Shown one piece after another: positions 33,086-41,390 of a stretch of DNA of 63,707 bases (position 1 is its first letter; each line of letters starts with the position of its first letter). The notes beneath the pieces are model-generated. The model ran no database searches. It was not told where the DNA came from and worked only from the letters and a program-made list of their open reading frames with translations. The DNA lies in the NCBI GenBank assembly GCA_009781445.1, contig WQYD01000005.1, positions 1-63,707 of the forward strand, given 5' to 3'. A program made the position numbers and the translations under genes. The DNA is from Bacillota bacterium. Lineage in GTDB: Bacteria; Bacillota; Clostridia; Christensenellales; DTU072.

Positions 33086-34819
33086 TTATCTTCTTAAAAG
33101 CGCGCAATTCCTTATTTTAATTTGATTGCGCGTGTGAACGCCGTTACCGCCGATATTCGCAGTTTCGTTTGCACTATTTGCTGATTCTATTGTGGAACGC
33201 GACATTTTGTCGTACTCACTTACGGACGAACCGATTCCCATAAATGTAAACACTTTAGGCACATTTAGGTGAATATGGTGGGTTGTGTCATAATTTGCGC
33301 GGGCAATTTCAAACGAATAAAAACCGCCTGCGTCCGTTTTGGTGTTAATTGTTCTTTCAATTCCGTCTGATTGCGTAAAGGTTATAATAATGTCAATGTT
33401 GCTTAACCTTGCGGAATAATCATAATTTATAAACACAGTTTCGTCCTTAGCTTCAAATAAATATCCGCCCACGAACACGGTTTCAAGATCGGATACTTGG
33501 AAACTTTCACTCATAAACCGCTTTAGCGTGAAATCCGTTTCTTCATAGGTGGGTTCTGAACCTGAGCTTGTAAGTTTAACTTCCGTCATAGAAAACTTTA
33601 CACCGCGTTGGGCGCGTGCGTACGGGGTGGGCGTCCATGCGGAAAGTGCGTAATGCGGTGAACTGTGGCTTATGCGCGCGCGATCGTCTACCATTGGGCG
33701 GGTGGAACTTGGGCCGTTAGCATTTCCTGTGGCACTGCCTGAGTTAAAATCGTCTGAACCAACTATGGAATAAAGATACCAATCACGCGTAACTCTGTTC
33801 AAGGCAGAATATTTTTCTGTGTATTCCGCGGAAAAGGATTCTCTTAAAAATAGATACGCACTCATATTTAAAATTGCCTCATAAGCATTTCTGCGAACTT
33901 CGCCCAAAAGCACCCTTTCTTTGTTCTCAACAACCTCAAACACACAGCCTGCACTGCCAAGAACGGTTACAAGGTTTGCATTATATTCCACATTATCGTT
34001 ATTAAATTCAGGGCTTAAAAGCGACACGCGGTTAGGGACGAAAAGCCCCTTTACATTTGTAAAGCCTGCTTTATGCAGTGTAAACAGCCTGTTTGACGCG
34101 CTTAATGCAAGGTTTGCCCCTGCGCCCGAACCAATAAACCTCACTTCCATATTAGGATTTGGGAAAACTGTGCCGTTGATAGGCTTATCGCGCATTAGCT
34201 TTAGCCACTCATTCACAAAGGCGTCAGTTAAATTATATCCGCCGTTAAATGTTTTATTTAAACCGCTGTTATCTCTATAGGTTAAGGCTTGCGGATTTCT
34301 AACATTATCTAAAAGCACGCTTTCGTCCTCAAAGTCCGCAAAACTTTCGTAATGAAAAATACCAATATTGAAACTCATTAGTTGATTCCAATATCTGCTT
34401 AAAGGCGCAAGCAAGCGTTTGCCGTCCGCATTTGTTTGGTTGTTATTGTAATTCCTGTTTGCATTGTCATGCAAAATTCCTGTTAAAACTTCGTCATTCG
34501 GATTTGGTTCTGTGGCTTCCCAATAATAAATATCTTCGGGAAGAATAAAGGAATCTTTTTCGTTATGATAGCTTCTTCCGTGGAAAACAATGGCTACGGG
34601 GCGGAAAGGGTTAAAAGCCGTTTCGTTTCCGTTCGCATCATAAAATTTTAAACTTAGCTGATAATCGGGAATATCAACAGGGCGCGCGTAATTCTTTACG
34701 CTAAATTCACCCAAACTCAATTCACCGTTGCAAGAGGCAAGAACAAATAAAGAACATGAAAACAAAACCACCGCAATAACAGCGATAATAACCTTTTTAA
34801 ATGTGCGCGCGTTAAACAT
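33086..34819 (-). CDS. Lipoprotein with alpha/beta-hydrolase-like domain, probably inactive
   Basis: A 577-residue surface lipoprotein. The N-terminus has a basic start, a hydrophobic core and a lipobox LASC (Cys near residue 30). The middle looks like an alpha/beta hydrolase: AIVFHGRSYHN resembles the oxyanion strand, and RFIGSGAGANLALSASN sits where the lipase elbow GxSxG would be, but the central Ser is Gly (G-S-G-A-G), so ordinary lipase activity is doubtful. Residues about 470-540 (TDAGGFYSFEIA) look like a CnaB/carboxypeptidase-regulatory-like beta domain. Its ATG lies 6 nt after a TATACT box with no ribosome binding site. Confidence 0.7.
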   Translation of the reverse strand: MFNARTFKKVIIAVIAVVLFSCSLFVLASCNGELSLGEFSVKNYARPVDIPDYQLSLKFYDANGNETAFNPFRPVAIVFHGRSYHNEKDSFILPEDIYYWEATEPNPNDEVLTGILHDNANRNYNNNQTNADGKRLLAPLSRYWNQLMSFNIGIFHYESFADFEDESVLLDNVRNPQALTYRDNSGLNKTFNGGYNLTDAFVNEWLKLMRDKPINGTVFPNPNMEVRFIGSGAGANLALSASNRLFTLHKAGFTNVKGLFVPNRVSLLSPEFNNDNVEYNANLVTVLGSAGCVFEVVENKERVLLGEVRRNAYEAILNMSAYLFLRESFSAEYTEKYSALNRVTRDWYLYSIVGSDDFNSGSATGNANGPSSTRPMVDDRARISHSSPHYALSAWTPTPYARAQRGVKFSMTEVKLTSSGSEPTYEETDFTLKRFMSESFQVSDLETVFVGGYLFEAKDETVFINYDYSARLSNIDIIITFTQSDGIERTINTKTDAGGFYSFEIARANYDTTHHIHLNVPKVFTFMGIGSSVSEYDKMSRSTIESANSANETANIGGNGVHTRNQIKIRNCALLRR

Positions 34820-34825
34820 GGCATT

Positions 34826-34854
34826 AGTATATATAAACCTTCAAAAAAAGTCAA
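34826..34854 (-). promoter_or_regulatory. Promoter of the lipoprotein gene (leaderless type)
   Basis: On the minus strand TTGACT (34849-34854) and TATACT (34826-34831) are 17 nt apart. Only 6 nt separate the -10 box from the ATG at 34819, so transcription should start at or beside the start codon. Confidence 0.7.
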
Positions 34855-34870
34855 GAACAAAAATTGAACT

Positions 34871-35045
34871 AAATACTATATTTGTTGTCTAATTTGAGAT
34901 TTCTTCTTGTGTCTTTTCCGCCTAAAGCCACATTATTTTGCCGTTTAAGTGTACCCCAAGTACACCCCTACGCCAAAATACTGCGCCTTAAGACAAAAAA
35001 ATCACAAAGAAATAAATTCCAAATCAGGCGACAAAATAGTATAGT
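34871..35045. repeat. Long imperfect palindrome with conserved core (P element 3)
   Basis: Outer arms at about 34871-34917 and 34995-35045 pair imperfectly over some 40 bp. The core at about 34943-34974 has TTTAAG, a stem GTGTAC-CCCAA-GTACAC, then CCCTACGCC. It is 3' of the PPTase gene on the minus strand. Same family as 7828-7951 and 22631-22813. Confidence 0.6.
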
Positions 35046-35063
35046 GTGAACAAAAGCGTGAAT

Positions 35064-35654
35064 TTACACGCACACGGCTATTTTATAGCCGTCTATCAAA
35101 TCAAAATGCCTAACCCCGCTTAAATCCGAAATCCTTAACGCCTCAATAAGCGGAATACCGCGTGCCTTAGAAATTGCTTCTTTGGCAGTCCACGATTCAA
35201 AAAAGCAAGGCTTTTTTGAGGGCATAGGGATTTGGGCTACGGGCATAGGTGAGGGCATAGGGCATAGGGCATAGGGCATAGGGGTGGAATTATTTACAAT
35301 ATTACCTTCTCTCGTCTCTCGTCTCTCGTCTCTCGTCTCTAATCCTTTTCCACCATTGTGCGCTGTGCGCTGTGCGCTGTGCGCTGTTCCAAAAAATCTT
35401 TTTTCAATCGCCCCGCAATCCATTTCCCTCACCCTCTCAATATCAATCCCCACAGCAGTTCTTGCCACGGCTACGGCGGTAACGCCGTGAGAGTGGGAAA
35501 GGCTTACGAAAACAAGGTTGTTTTTTATAAAGGGTTTGCCGTTTTCCCTTAGGATTTCAATGCGCGAAGGGGCGCGCGAACCAAGAAACTTCTTAACCGC
35601 GTATTCAATAAACAGGTTACTTTCTATTGGTGTTTGGGATACCAAAATCAGCAT
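35064..35654 (-). CDS. Sfp-type 4'-phosphopantetheinyl transferase interrupted in frame by a repeat
   Basis: A 196-residue member of the Sfp/AcpS-like family, which attaches the phosphopantetheine arm of CoA to carrier proteins. Conserved parts: NGKPFI, VSLSHSHG, VGIDIERVR (metal-binding Asp71 and Glu73) and WTAKEAISKA (residues 155-164). Between EKRFFG and FFESWTAKEA lie about 60 residues (90-149) encoded by dispersed repeat DNA, rich in Met, Pro, Arg and Glu, absent from normal family members. Without it the protein would be about 136 residues, shorter than Sfp. Its ATG directly abuts the malQ stop. The insertion is in a surface loop region, so function may survive; this is not certain. Confidence 0.8.
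   Translation of the reverse strand: MLILVSQTPIESNLFIEYAVKKFLGSRAPSRIEILRENGKPFIKNNLVFVSLSHSHGVTAVAVARTAVGIDIERVREMDCGAIEKRFFGTAHSAQRTAHNGGKGLETRDERRETREGNIVNNSTPMPYALCPMPSPMPVAQIPMPSKKPCFFESWTAKEAISKARGIPLIEALRISDLSGVRHFDLIDGYKIAVCV
35208..35387. repeat. Word-mosaic repeat inside the PPTase gene (copy 5)
   Basis: Contains tandem GGGCATA (about 35220-35281), CTCGTCTCT (about 35312-35342) and CCACCATTGTGCGCTGTGC followed by GTGCGCT repeats (about 35350-35387). The last block is the same as in copies 2 and 3. Its length keeps the PPTase frame open. Confidence 0.8.
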
Positions 35655-37070
35655 TTACCTGTTTGTTCTGCCGTACTTACGGTTTAGGTTTAAAATGAAA
35701 TTATTGTTAACTTCGTAAAATGAAGCGGAAGTGGCACGGTATTCCCAATTGCCAAGCGGTACCCCTGGGGTGTTTGTGCGCGTGTCTGCACCGTAGCCCG
35801 CTAAATCCTGCATAGGGATTATCGCAAGGCGCGCAGAAGAGGCAATTATTTGCTTAATTGCCGAACGCACGGCAGGGGAATCCCCACCGCCCACAGCCCA
35901 GCCACCGCTTATATCAAGGAAGTTCAGCACCCCGTCCCTTGTGCCTGCGTCCATTTCCGTTAGCCAACCGAGAGTGGTGTTATTATCGTGCGTGCCTGTG
36001 TAAGCCACGGTATTCGTGTCATAATTAAACGGCAAGTGCGGATTTGTGGTTTTATTGTCAAAAGCAAAATGAAGAACCCTCATGCACGGAAAGCCCGATT
36101 CTTTTACAAATTTTGCCACATTGTCGTCTATTATGCCCAAATCTTCCGCAATAAGAGGGGGATTTTTGATAACTTTTTCAAGTGCCTTAAAAATCTTTGC
36201 CCCAAAGCCTTTAACCCATTCGCCTTCTTTGGCGGTTTTTGCGGTTGCGGGAACTGCCCAATAGCTGTAAAAACCGCGGAAATGATCCAGCCTCAAATAG
36301 TCATAAATCTTCAAATTATGCGTAAGCCTTGAAACGAACCACTTGTAATTGTCCTTTTCCATTTCCTTATAATTATAAAGAGGGTTGCCCCAAAGTTGCC
36401 CGTCCTCGGCAAAATAATCAGGCGGAACACCTGCCACACGGGTGGGCTTTCCTTTCGCGTCCAATTCAAATAAGGTTGGATTTGAAGCCACATCCACGCT
36501 GTCAAGGGACACATATATCGGCATATCCCCAAAAATACTCACCCCGCGCGCATTCGCATATTCCTTTAATTTAAACCATTGTTCAAAAAATATGTACTGT
36601 TCGTAGTAGTAAAAATCCTTAGGATTCTTTTCCCTTTTTGCCATAAATGAGGCATAATCGTTTAACCAATCCGCATTTTCTTTTTTAAAAGCGGATACTA
36701 AAGCCTTTGTTTCGCTGTCTATTCTGCTAAAAGCGGTAAGCAAAACTTTGCGCTTAAATTCGCGCGCGTGATCGTAGCAAACTCTGAATGCGGAATCATA
36801 ATGCTTGGCTTCATTCTTTTCTTCCTGAGTTGCAAGCGATTCAGGCAAGGAATCTATATCAATAAGCAGGTAATTCCCTGCAAACGCGCTTATGCCCGAA
36901 TAGGGCGAATTGCCTGCGCCTATTGTGGTTATAGGCAAAACCTGCCAAACCGAAAACCCCATTTCCGCAATAAAATCCACGAAAGCATAGGCAGATTTGC
37001 CAAAATCACCAATGCCGTATTCGCTTATATTAGCGGAAACGGGCATTAAAACACCCGCTTTCCTATCCAT
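35655..37070 (-). CDS. malQ: 4-alpha-glucanotransferase (amylomaltase)
   Basis: A 471-residue GH77 enzyme that disproportionates maltodextrins. It opens KAGVLMPVSANISEYGIGDFG; then PYSGISAFAGNY, YLRLDHFRGFYSYW with the nucleophile Asp, LIAEDLGIID with the acid/base Glu and TGTHDNNTTLGW with the third acid. It complements the glycogen operon at 486-6232 by recycling short glucans. AAGGAAG precedes the ATG. It lies in a minus-strand run after floA and a small acidic protein. Confidence 0.96.
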   Translation of the reverse strand: MDRKAGVLMPVSANISEYGIGDFGKSAYAFVDFIAEMGFSVWQVLPITTIGAGNSPYSGISAFAGNYLLIDIDSLPESLATQEEKNEAKHYDSAFRVCYDHAREFKRKVLLTAFSRIDSETKALVSAFKKENADWLNDYASFMAKREKNPKDFYYYEQYIFFEQWFKLKEYANARGVSIFGDMPIYVSLDSVDVASNPTLFELDAKGKPTRVAGVPPDYFAEDGQLWGNPLYNYKEMEKDNYKWFVSRLTHNLKIYDYLRLDHFRGFYSYWAVPATAKTAKEGEWVKGFGAKIFKALEKVIKNPPLIAEDLGIIDDNVAKFVKESGFPCMRVLHFAFDNKTTNPHLPFNYDTNTVAYTGTHDNNTTLGWLTEMDAGTRDGVLNFLDISGGWAVGGGDSPAVRSAIKQIIASSARLAIIPMQDLAGYGADTRTNTPGVPLGNWEYRATSASFYEVNNNFILNLNRKYGRTNR

Positions 37071-37100
37071 AAGTTACTTCCTTTTTCTCTCAGTATTGAG

Positions 37101-37355
37101 TTATTTTCTTAGGTTTTTTAAAAAGGATTTGGATTTGGGCTTGGCAAGTGCCTCACCCAAAACCATAAGTTTACCTGTTTGCAGTGAAACACCGCTAAGA
37201 TTATCCGCAATATCGTAAGGATTATCCTTTGCGGGTTCGTCTTTTATAACTCTATGCACATCTTCGTCAATCTCGTCAAGAGGTTCATCGTCATACTCAT
37301 GATCAACGATTTCACCCTCTTCCATTTCACGCGTGCTATATTTCTTGAATATCAT
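37101..37355 (-). CDS. Small acidic hypothetical protein next to floA
   Basis: An 84-residue soluble protein, strongly acidic in residues 10-45 (many Asp and Glu) with a basic end (KPKSKSFLKNLRK). It starts 3 nt after the floA stop and ends 30 nt before malQ, so it is co-transcribed. No family is recognised. The opposite charges of the two halves and the coupling to floA suggest a role near membrane domains, but that is only context. Confidence 0.65.
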   Translation of the reverse strand: MIFKKYSTREMEEGEIVDHEYDDEPLDEIDEDVHRVIKDEPAKDNPYDIADNLSGVSLQTGKLMVLGEALAKPKSKSFLKNLRK

Positions 37356-37358
37356 AAA

Positions 37359-38330
37359 CTATTTTTTAGGTTTAGAATCCGTTCCGCCGATTGCGTTTCT
37401 CATTGCCGTATCCGCTTGCAGATTTTGCATATTGTAATAATCAAGAACACCAAGCCTGCCCGAACGGAACGCGTCTGCAAGTGCCTTAGGAACTTCGGCT
37501 TCCGCCGCCACCACAAGGGCTTTCATTTCCTGCGTTTTAGCTTTCATTTCTTGTTCGTTAGCAACCGCAAGCGCGCGCCTTTCTTCCGCCTTTGCCTGCG
37601 CTATGCGCTTATCTGCCTCGGCTTGATCCATTTGAAGTTGCGAACCGATATTCTTGCCCACATCCACATCGGCAATATCAATTGAAAGAATTTCAAACGC
37701 TGTGCCAGAGTCTAAACCTTTTTGCAACACGGTTTTTGAAATCGTGTCTGGATTTTCAAGAACATCTTTATGCGAACGCGCAGAACCTATTGTGGTAACA
37801 ATGCCTTCGCCTACACGCGCAATAATCGTTTCTTCGCCTGCACCGCCGATAAGCCTTGAAATGTTTGCCCTAACGGTAATCATGGCTTTGCTTTTTAATT
37901 CAATACCGTCCTTAGCTACTGCCGAAATCATAGGGGTAACGATAACTTTGGGGTTAACCGAAACTTTAACCGCGTTCAGCACATCGCGCCCCGCAAGATC
38001 AATTGCCATTGCGGTTTGGATATCAAGCTGAATTTTTGCGCTGTGCGCACTGATTAACGCATTCACAACTTTAACCACATCGCCTTTAGCCATGTAGTGG
38101 GTTTCAAGCGTTTCAACCCTTATATTAAGCCCTGCTTTTTTGCCTGTGATATACGCGTCTATAATCATTGCAACCTTAATTTTTCTAAGGCGCATTCCAA
38201 CAAGGCGCGGTATGGATACAGGCGCGCCCGAAACAAGCGCACGGAACCAAATATTGAAAGGTATTACCCAAATCAAAAGTAGCGCGGTTACCACGCCGAT
38301 AATAATTAAAACTATTCCCCATGCTGGCAT
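37359..38330 (-). CDS. floA: Flotillin-like protein FloA
   Basis: A 323-residue flotillin-like scaffold of membrane microdomains. One N-terminal hydrophobic hairpin (about residues 5-25) is followed by an SPFH/PHB-like region ([66 protein letters not shown]) and a Glu/Ala-rich coiled coil ([20 protein letters not shown]). AGGGGGT precedes the ATG. It lies after nfeD, the usual partner, with a hairpin between. Confidence 0.95.
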   Translation of the reverse strand: MPAWGIVLIIIGVVTALLLIWVIPFNIWFRALVSGAPVSIPRLVGMRLRKIKVAMIIDAYITGKKAGLNIRVETLETHYMAKGDVVKVVNALISAHSAKIQLDIQTAMAIDLAGRDVLNAVKVSVNPKVIVTPMISAVAKDGIELKSKAMITVRANISRLIGGAGEETIIARVGEGIVTTIGSARSHKDVLENPDTISKTVLQKGLDSGTAFEILSIDIADVDVGKNIGSQLQMDQAEADKRIAQAKAEERRALAVANEQEMKAKTQEMKALVVAAEAEVPKALADAFRSGRLGVLDYYNMQNLQADTAMRNAIGGTDSKPKK

Positions 38331-38382
38331 AATAGTTACCCCCTTTGTTTAGCGCATTTGCGCAAAGTAGTATTTATCAAAA

Positions 38383-38402
38383 ATTGCGCCAAACGGCGCA
38401 AT
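38383..38402 (-). terminator. Hairpin between nfeD and floA (attenuator-like)
   Basis: Arms 38383-38390 and 38395-38402 form a GC-rich 8-bp stem with a 4-nt loop. On the minus strand it is followed by four to five T residues. It lies just after the nfeD stop and may reduce transcription into floA or protect the mRNA. Confidence 0.5.
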
Positions 38403-38403
38403 G

Positions 38404-38940
38404 TTATGATTTAATGTTTGAGTTTCCCGAAACGATTATTTGGTTACCCTCAACGCGGATTACATTCACGGATTCACCCTGCGCTATAAAGAATCCTTCG
38501 GTTACCACATCGTAAGTTTCACTCTCAATTTCCGCTTTTCCCGCAGGGCGAAGAGGGGTAATTGATATTCCTGATTTGCCTATAAGTTTAATGTGAATAT
38601 CGGTGTCTTTAAAATTTTCAGGCACAGCCGTGTCTGCCACGATAAGCGCGGTTCTGTTAAACCAACCTTTCTTGGTGGCAACCGCCATTAAAATAACCGC
38701 AATGCCTATTAATATAATTTGGAAGAAAAGAATCAGCATGATTTGGGAAACGGCGTTGCCGTCTTTCACAAGCACTCTTAAAATTATGCCTGTAACGGAT
38801 AATAAACCGCCCACGATTCCGAATACACCGAACCCCGGTTCAAAGATTTCAATAAAAATGAACACAAGCCCCACCGCAAGGCAGATTACCACCGCGGGTG
38901 TCATTCCTGTGAATAATGTGGCTATTTCTTTAAATAACAT
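38404..38940 (-). CDS. NfeD-family membrane protein
   Basis: A 178-residue NfeD short-form protein: three or four membrane helices (FIFIEIFEPGFGVFGIVGGL is the family hallmark) followed by a C-terminal OB-fold domain (LIGKSGISITPLRPAGKAEI, YDVVTEGFFIAQGESVNVIRVEGNQIIV). NfeD works with flotillins in membrane domains, consistent with floA next door. AAAGG precedes the ATG. It follows the oxidoreductase gamma-subunit gene by 25 nt. Confidence 0.92.
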   Translation of the reverse strand: MLFKEIATLFTGMTPAVVICLAVGLVFIFIEIFEPGFGVFGIVGGLLSVTGIILRVLVKDGNAVSQIMLILFFQIILIGIAVILMAVATKKGWFNRTALIVADTAVPENFKDTDIHIKLIGKSGISITPLRPAGKAEIESETYDVVTEGFFIAQGESVNVIRVEGNQIIVSGNSNIKS

Positions 38941-38965
38941 TTAACCTTTCGCCTTTAAGAATTTA

Positions 38966-39505
38966 TTAGCTGTTAGCAAATCCGAGTTCAAGTGCTTTTA
39001 GATTTGCGGTTACTAATTTAGGTTTGTCCGAAAACCGTTGTTTTATAACACTCTCTGCCTGTTCTCTTGTAATTGCGTCCGTATTCTTAAGATACGCACC
39101 GAGTGCCACGATATTCGCGGTTTTAATGTCCCCCGCCTCTTCCGCAAGTTCGTTAGCTTTTAGATAAATAACTTTTATATCGCTTCGGTTTGCCTTTTCT
39201 TCCACGAGAGAGGAATTGATTATAATAACACCGCCTGCTTTCACGCGCGGTAAAAATTTATTAACGCTTGGCTTGTTCATTGCAATCACCACATCGGGTG
39301 CGGTAATAATAGGGCTTGCAATCATAGTGTCCGAAACCACAACGCTACAGTTGCTTGTGCCACCGCGCATTTCGGGGCCGTAGCTTGGAAGCCATGTAAC
39401 TTCTTTTCCGCCCGATATCGCCGCCAAGCCTATAAATTGCCCAAGGCTTAACACGCCTTGTCCGCCGAAGCCTGCTATAATCATTTTTTCTTGTTTGTTT
39501 TTCAT
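38966..39505 (-). CDS. 2-oxoacid:ferredoxin oxidoreductase, gamma subunit
   Basis: A 179-residue gamma subunit of the KorC/VorC/PorG type. It opens IIAGFGGQGVLSLGQFI and has SYGPEMRGGTSNCSVVVSD, both hallmarks. With the beta subunit and an alpha subunit, these enzymes convert 2-oxoacids and CoA to acyl-CoA, reducing ferredoxin. GAGGT precedes the ATG, 48 nt after the beta-subunit stop. The substrate (2-oxoglutarate, branched 2-oxoacid or pyruvate) is not decided by this subunit. Confidence 0.92.
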   Translation of the reverse strand: MKNKQEKMIIAGFGGQGVLSLGQFIGLAAISGGKEVTWLPSYGPEMRGGTSNCSVVVSDTMIASPIITAPDVVIAMNKPSVNKFLPRVKAGGVIIINSSLVEEKANRSDIKVIYLKANELAEEAGDIKTANIVALGAYLKNTDAITREQAESVIKQRFSDKPKLVTANLKALELGFANS

Positions 39506-39553
39506 ATCTACCTCAAAGTTCTGTTTTAAGAATTATCTAATATCTGTCAGGAA

Positions 39554-40288
39554 TTATTTAATATCCTTAAAAACGCCGAGCGGATAATGGTTTGTAAGTT
39601 CTTTCTTCACAAAGGCGCAAGCCTCAATAGGATTCATTTTCCAATTGGTGGGGCAGGACGACAAAAGTTCAACCATGGTAAAGCCTTTGCCTGCCTTTTG
39701 ATATTCAAAAGCCTTTTTAACAGCTTTCTTAGCTTTTAGCACACTGCCTGCGTCTGCCAAGGAAACGCGTTCAATATATGCCGTGCCTTTAAGTTGCGCA
39801 AGCATTTCGGATACATTTATAGGATTTCCGTGCGATTGATTTCTGCCGAGGGGGGTTGTGGTTGAGCGTTGCCCCGGAAGGGTGGTGGGTGCCATTTGCC
39901 CGCCCGTCATTCCGTAAATTGCGTTATTGATAAAGATAACGGTTATATTTTCACCCCTCGCCGCCGCATGCACGATTTCCGCCGCGCCTATGCTTGCAAG
40001 ATCGCCGTCCCCTTGATAGGTAAAAACTATCGTATCGGGATTGCATCTCTTAATGCCTGTGGCAACTGCAGGCGCTCTGCCGTGCGCCGCCTGTTGCATA
40101 TCGCAGTTAAAGAACTTGTAAGCAAAAACAGCACAGCCCACGGGTGCAACCCCGCACGCGTTGCCCTCTGCGCCAATTTCCTCAAGTGCTTCTGCCACAA
40201 GCCTATGTGCAATACCGTGTGTGCAACCTGCACAAAAGGTAAGCGGTGTGTCTGTTAACATTTTTGATTTTTGAAATACTACTGCCAT
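39554..40288 (-). CDS. 2-oxoacid:ferredoxin oxidoreductase, beta (TPP-binding) subunit
   Basis: A 244-residue beta subunit with the thiamine diphosphate site YQGDGDLASIGAAEIVHAAARGENITVIFINN and the cluster/partner motif FCAGCTHGIAHR. It is the first gene downstream of a promoter; the alpha subunit and ferredoxin-like subunit that normally sit upstream in kor/vor clusters are absent from this window, where ttcA and repeats occur instead. The enzyme is probably a KorB or VorA type. Confidence 0.92.
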   Translation of the reverse strand: MAVVFQKSKMLTDTPLTFCAGCTHGIAHRLVAEALEEIGAEGNACGVAPVGCAVFAYKFFNCDMQQAAHGRAPAVATGIKRCNPDTIVFTYQGDGDLASIGAAEIVHAAARGENITVIFINNAIYGMTGGQMAPTTLPGQRSTTTPLGRNQSHGNPINVSEMLAQLKGTAYIERVSLADAGSVLKAKKAVKKAFEYQKAGKGFTMVELLSSCPTNWKMNPIEACAFVKKELTNHYPLGVFKDIK

Positions 40289-40350
40289 TTTTCTCTTTTT
40301 GTTAGTGATTGGTGGTTATTTGCCTACGGCGCGTAACGCGCGTTATAATA

Positions 40351-40379
40351 AGTATATAACTTGTTACGATAAAGCGCAA
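40351..40379 (-). promoter_or_regulatory. Promoter of the oxidoreductase beta/gamma genes
   Basis: On the minus strand TTGCGC (40374-40379) and TATACT (40351-40356) are 17 nt apart. A CGCGCGTTACGCGC palindrome (about 40329-40343) lies just downstream in the leader. Confidence 0.5.
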
Positions 40380-40389
40380 ACGATTGGGG

Positions 40390-40545
40390 CTAATTCAGAA
40401 TTCAGAATTCAGAATGCAGAATTATGGATTATCTAATAATGATATTTAGAATCCACCATTCGTAAATCGTAAATCGTAAGTCGTCATTACTCTTGATGAG
40501 ATTTAGAATCCTTCATGTTTCTCGTTTATCGTTTCTCGTTTCACT
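40390..40545. repeat. Word-mosaic intergenic repeat (copy 6)
   Basis: AATTCAGAATTCAGAATTCAG, AATAATGATATTTAGAATCC, tandem CGTAAATCGTAAGT, then TCGTTTCTCGTTTATC words. The last block forms the 3' end of the ttcA coding sequence (stop at 40513). Confidence 0.75.
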
Positions 40546-41274
40546 TTTCCCTTTCTCAGGCAAAAGGCTATTCCTCTCAGGGTGGTAAAGTGCGGAAAGC
40601 ATTCTTAGTTTTGCAATCGGGATATCTTCGTTGAGTTTGTTAACCAAATTCTTCATATATTCGCGTTGGCTTACATGGTTTTTGGGGCAAGGGTTAAAAA
40701 CCACAGGCAAAGCGTGCTTTTTGGCAAAGCATTTAACTTCGTCCTCTGATATGTAAATCATGGGGCGGATAAGCGTCATATCCGTTCTGTCCATGTAAGA
40801 AACGGGCTTAAAGGTGGAAAGCCTGCCCTCATAAATAAAAGATAAAAGGAAAGTTTCAAGCAAATCTTCCGCGTGATGCCCAAGCGCAAGTTTATTTGCG
40901 CCTATTTTAATCGCAGAGGTATTAAGCGCACCGCGCCTCATTTTTGAACACAAAGAACAAGGATTTTTTTCCTTTCTTTCAGTAAAAATAATTTCGGCAA
41001 TTTCGCTTGGTTCAATAATATATTCCACACCAAGGTTTTTGCAATATTCTTTTAATGCTTCAACTTCTTTGGGGTTAGTATCTTTAAATCCCAAATCAAT
41101 GGTTATCGCTGTAAGTTTAAATATTTCAGGGGAAAATTTTTGATAAGCCTTTAAAAGGGTTAAAAGAAGCAAGCTGTCCTTCCCGCCCGAAAGCCCCACG
41201 GCGACATGATCGCCCATGTTTATCATATTATAATCCGTAAGCGCGCGCCTTAGCGAACTCAAAAGTTTTTGCAT
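40513..41274 (-). CDS. TtcA-family PP-loop tRNA thiolation protein
   Basis: A 253-residue PP-loop ATPase of the TtcA/TtuA group, which activates a tRNA base and inserts sulfur. Motifs: VGLSGGKDSLLLL (ATP loop), CSLCSKMRRGAL (CxxC for an iron-sulfur cluster), GANKLALGHHAEDLLETFLL and RPMIYISEDEV. The last ten residues (SETRNDKRET) are encoded by dispersed repeat DNA. The ATG is 8 nt from a TATAAA box and has no ribosome binding site. E. coli TtcA makes 2-thiocytidine; the exact position modified here is unknown. Confidence 0.88.
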   Translation of the reverse strand: MQKLLSSLRRALTDYNMINMGDHVAVGLSGGKDSLLLLTLLKAYQKFSPEIFKLTAITIDLGFKDTNPKEVEALKEYCKNLGVEYIIEPSEIAEIIFTERKEKNPCSLCSKMRRGALNTSAIKIGANKLALGHHAEDLLETFLLSFIYEGRLSTFKPVSYMDRTDMTLIRPMIYISEDEVKCFAKKHALPVVFNPCPKNHVSQREYMKNLVNKLNEDIPIAKLRMLSALYHPERNSLLPEKGKSETRNDKRET

Positions 41275-41282
41275 AGTTTAAT

Positions 41283-41310
41283 TTTATAATTAAACCCTGC
41301 CAAATAGCAA
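41283..41310 (-). promoter_or_regulatory. Promoter of the ttcA-like gene (very short leader)
   Basis: On the minus strand TTGCTA (41305-41310) and TATAAA (41283-41288) are 16 nt apart; the -10 box is 8 nt from the ATG at 41274, so the mRNA should have almost no leader. Confidence 0.55.
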
Positions 41311-41325
41311 CCTCTTGCAAATTGT

Positions 41326-41354
41326 TTGTTATTTTTCGCTTTTTATTGTATACT
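41326..41354 (+). promoter_or_regulatory. Promoter of the DUF1858 gene
   Basis: TTGTTA (41326-41331) and TATACT (41349-41354) are 17 nt apart, 36 nt before the ATG at 41391. It is divergent from the ttcA-like promoter. Confidence 0.65.
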
Positions 41355-41390
41355 GAAACCATAAAAAATGATTTAAAGAGGTGTTTTATC

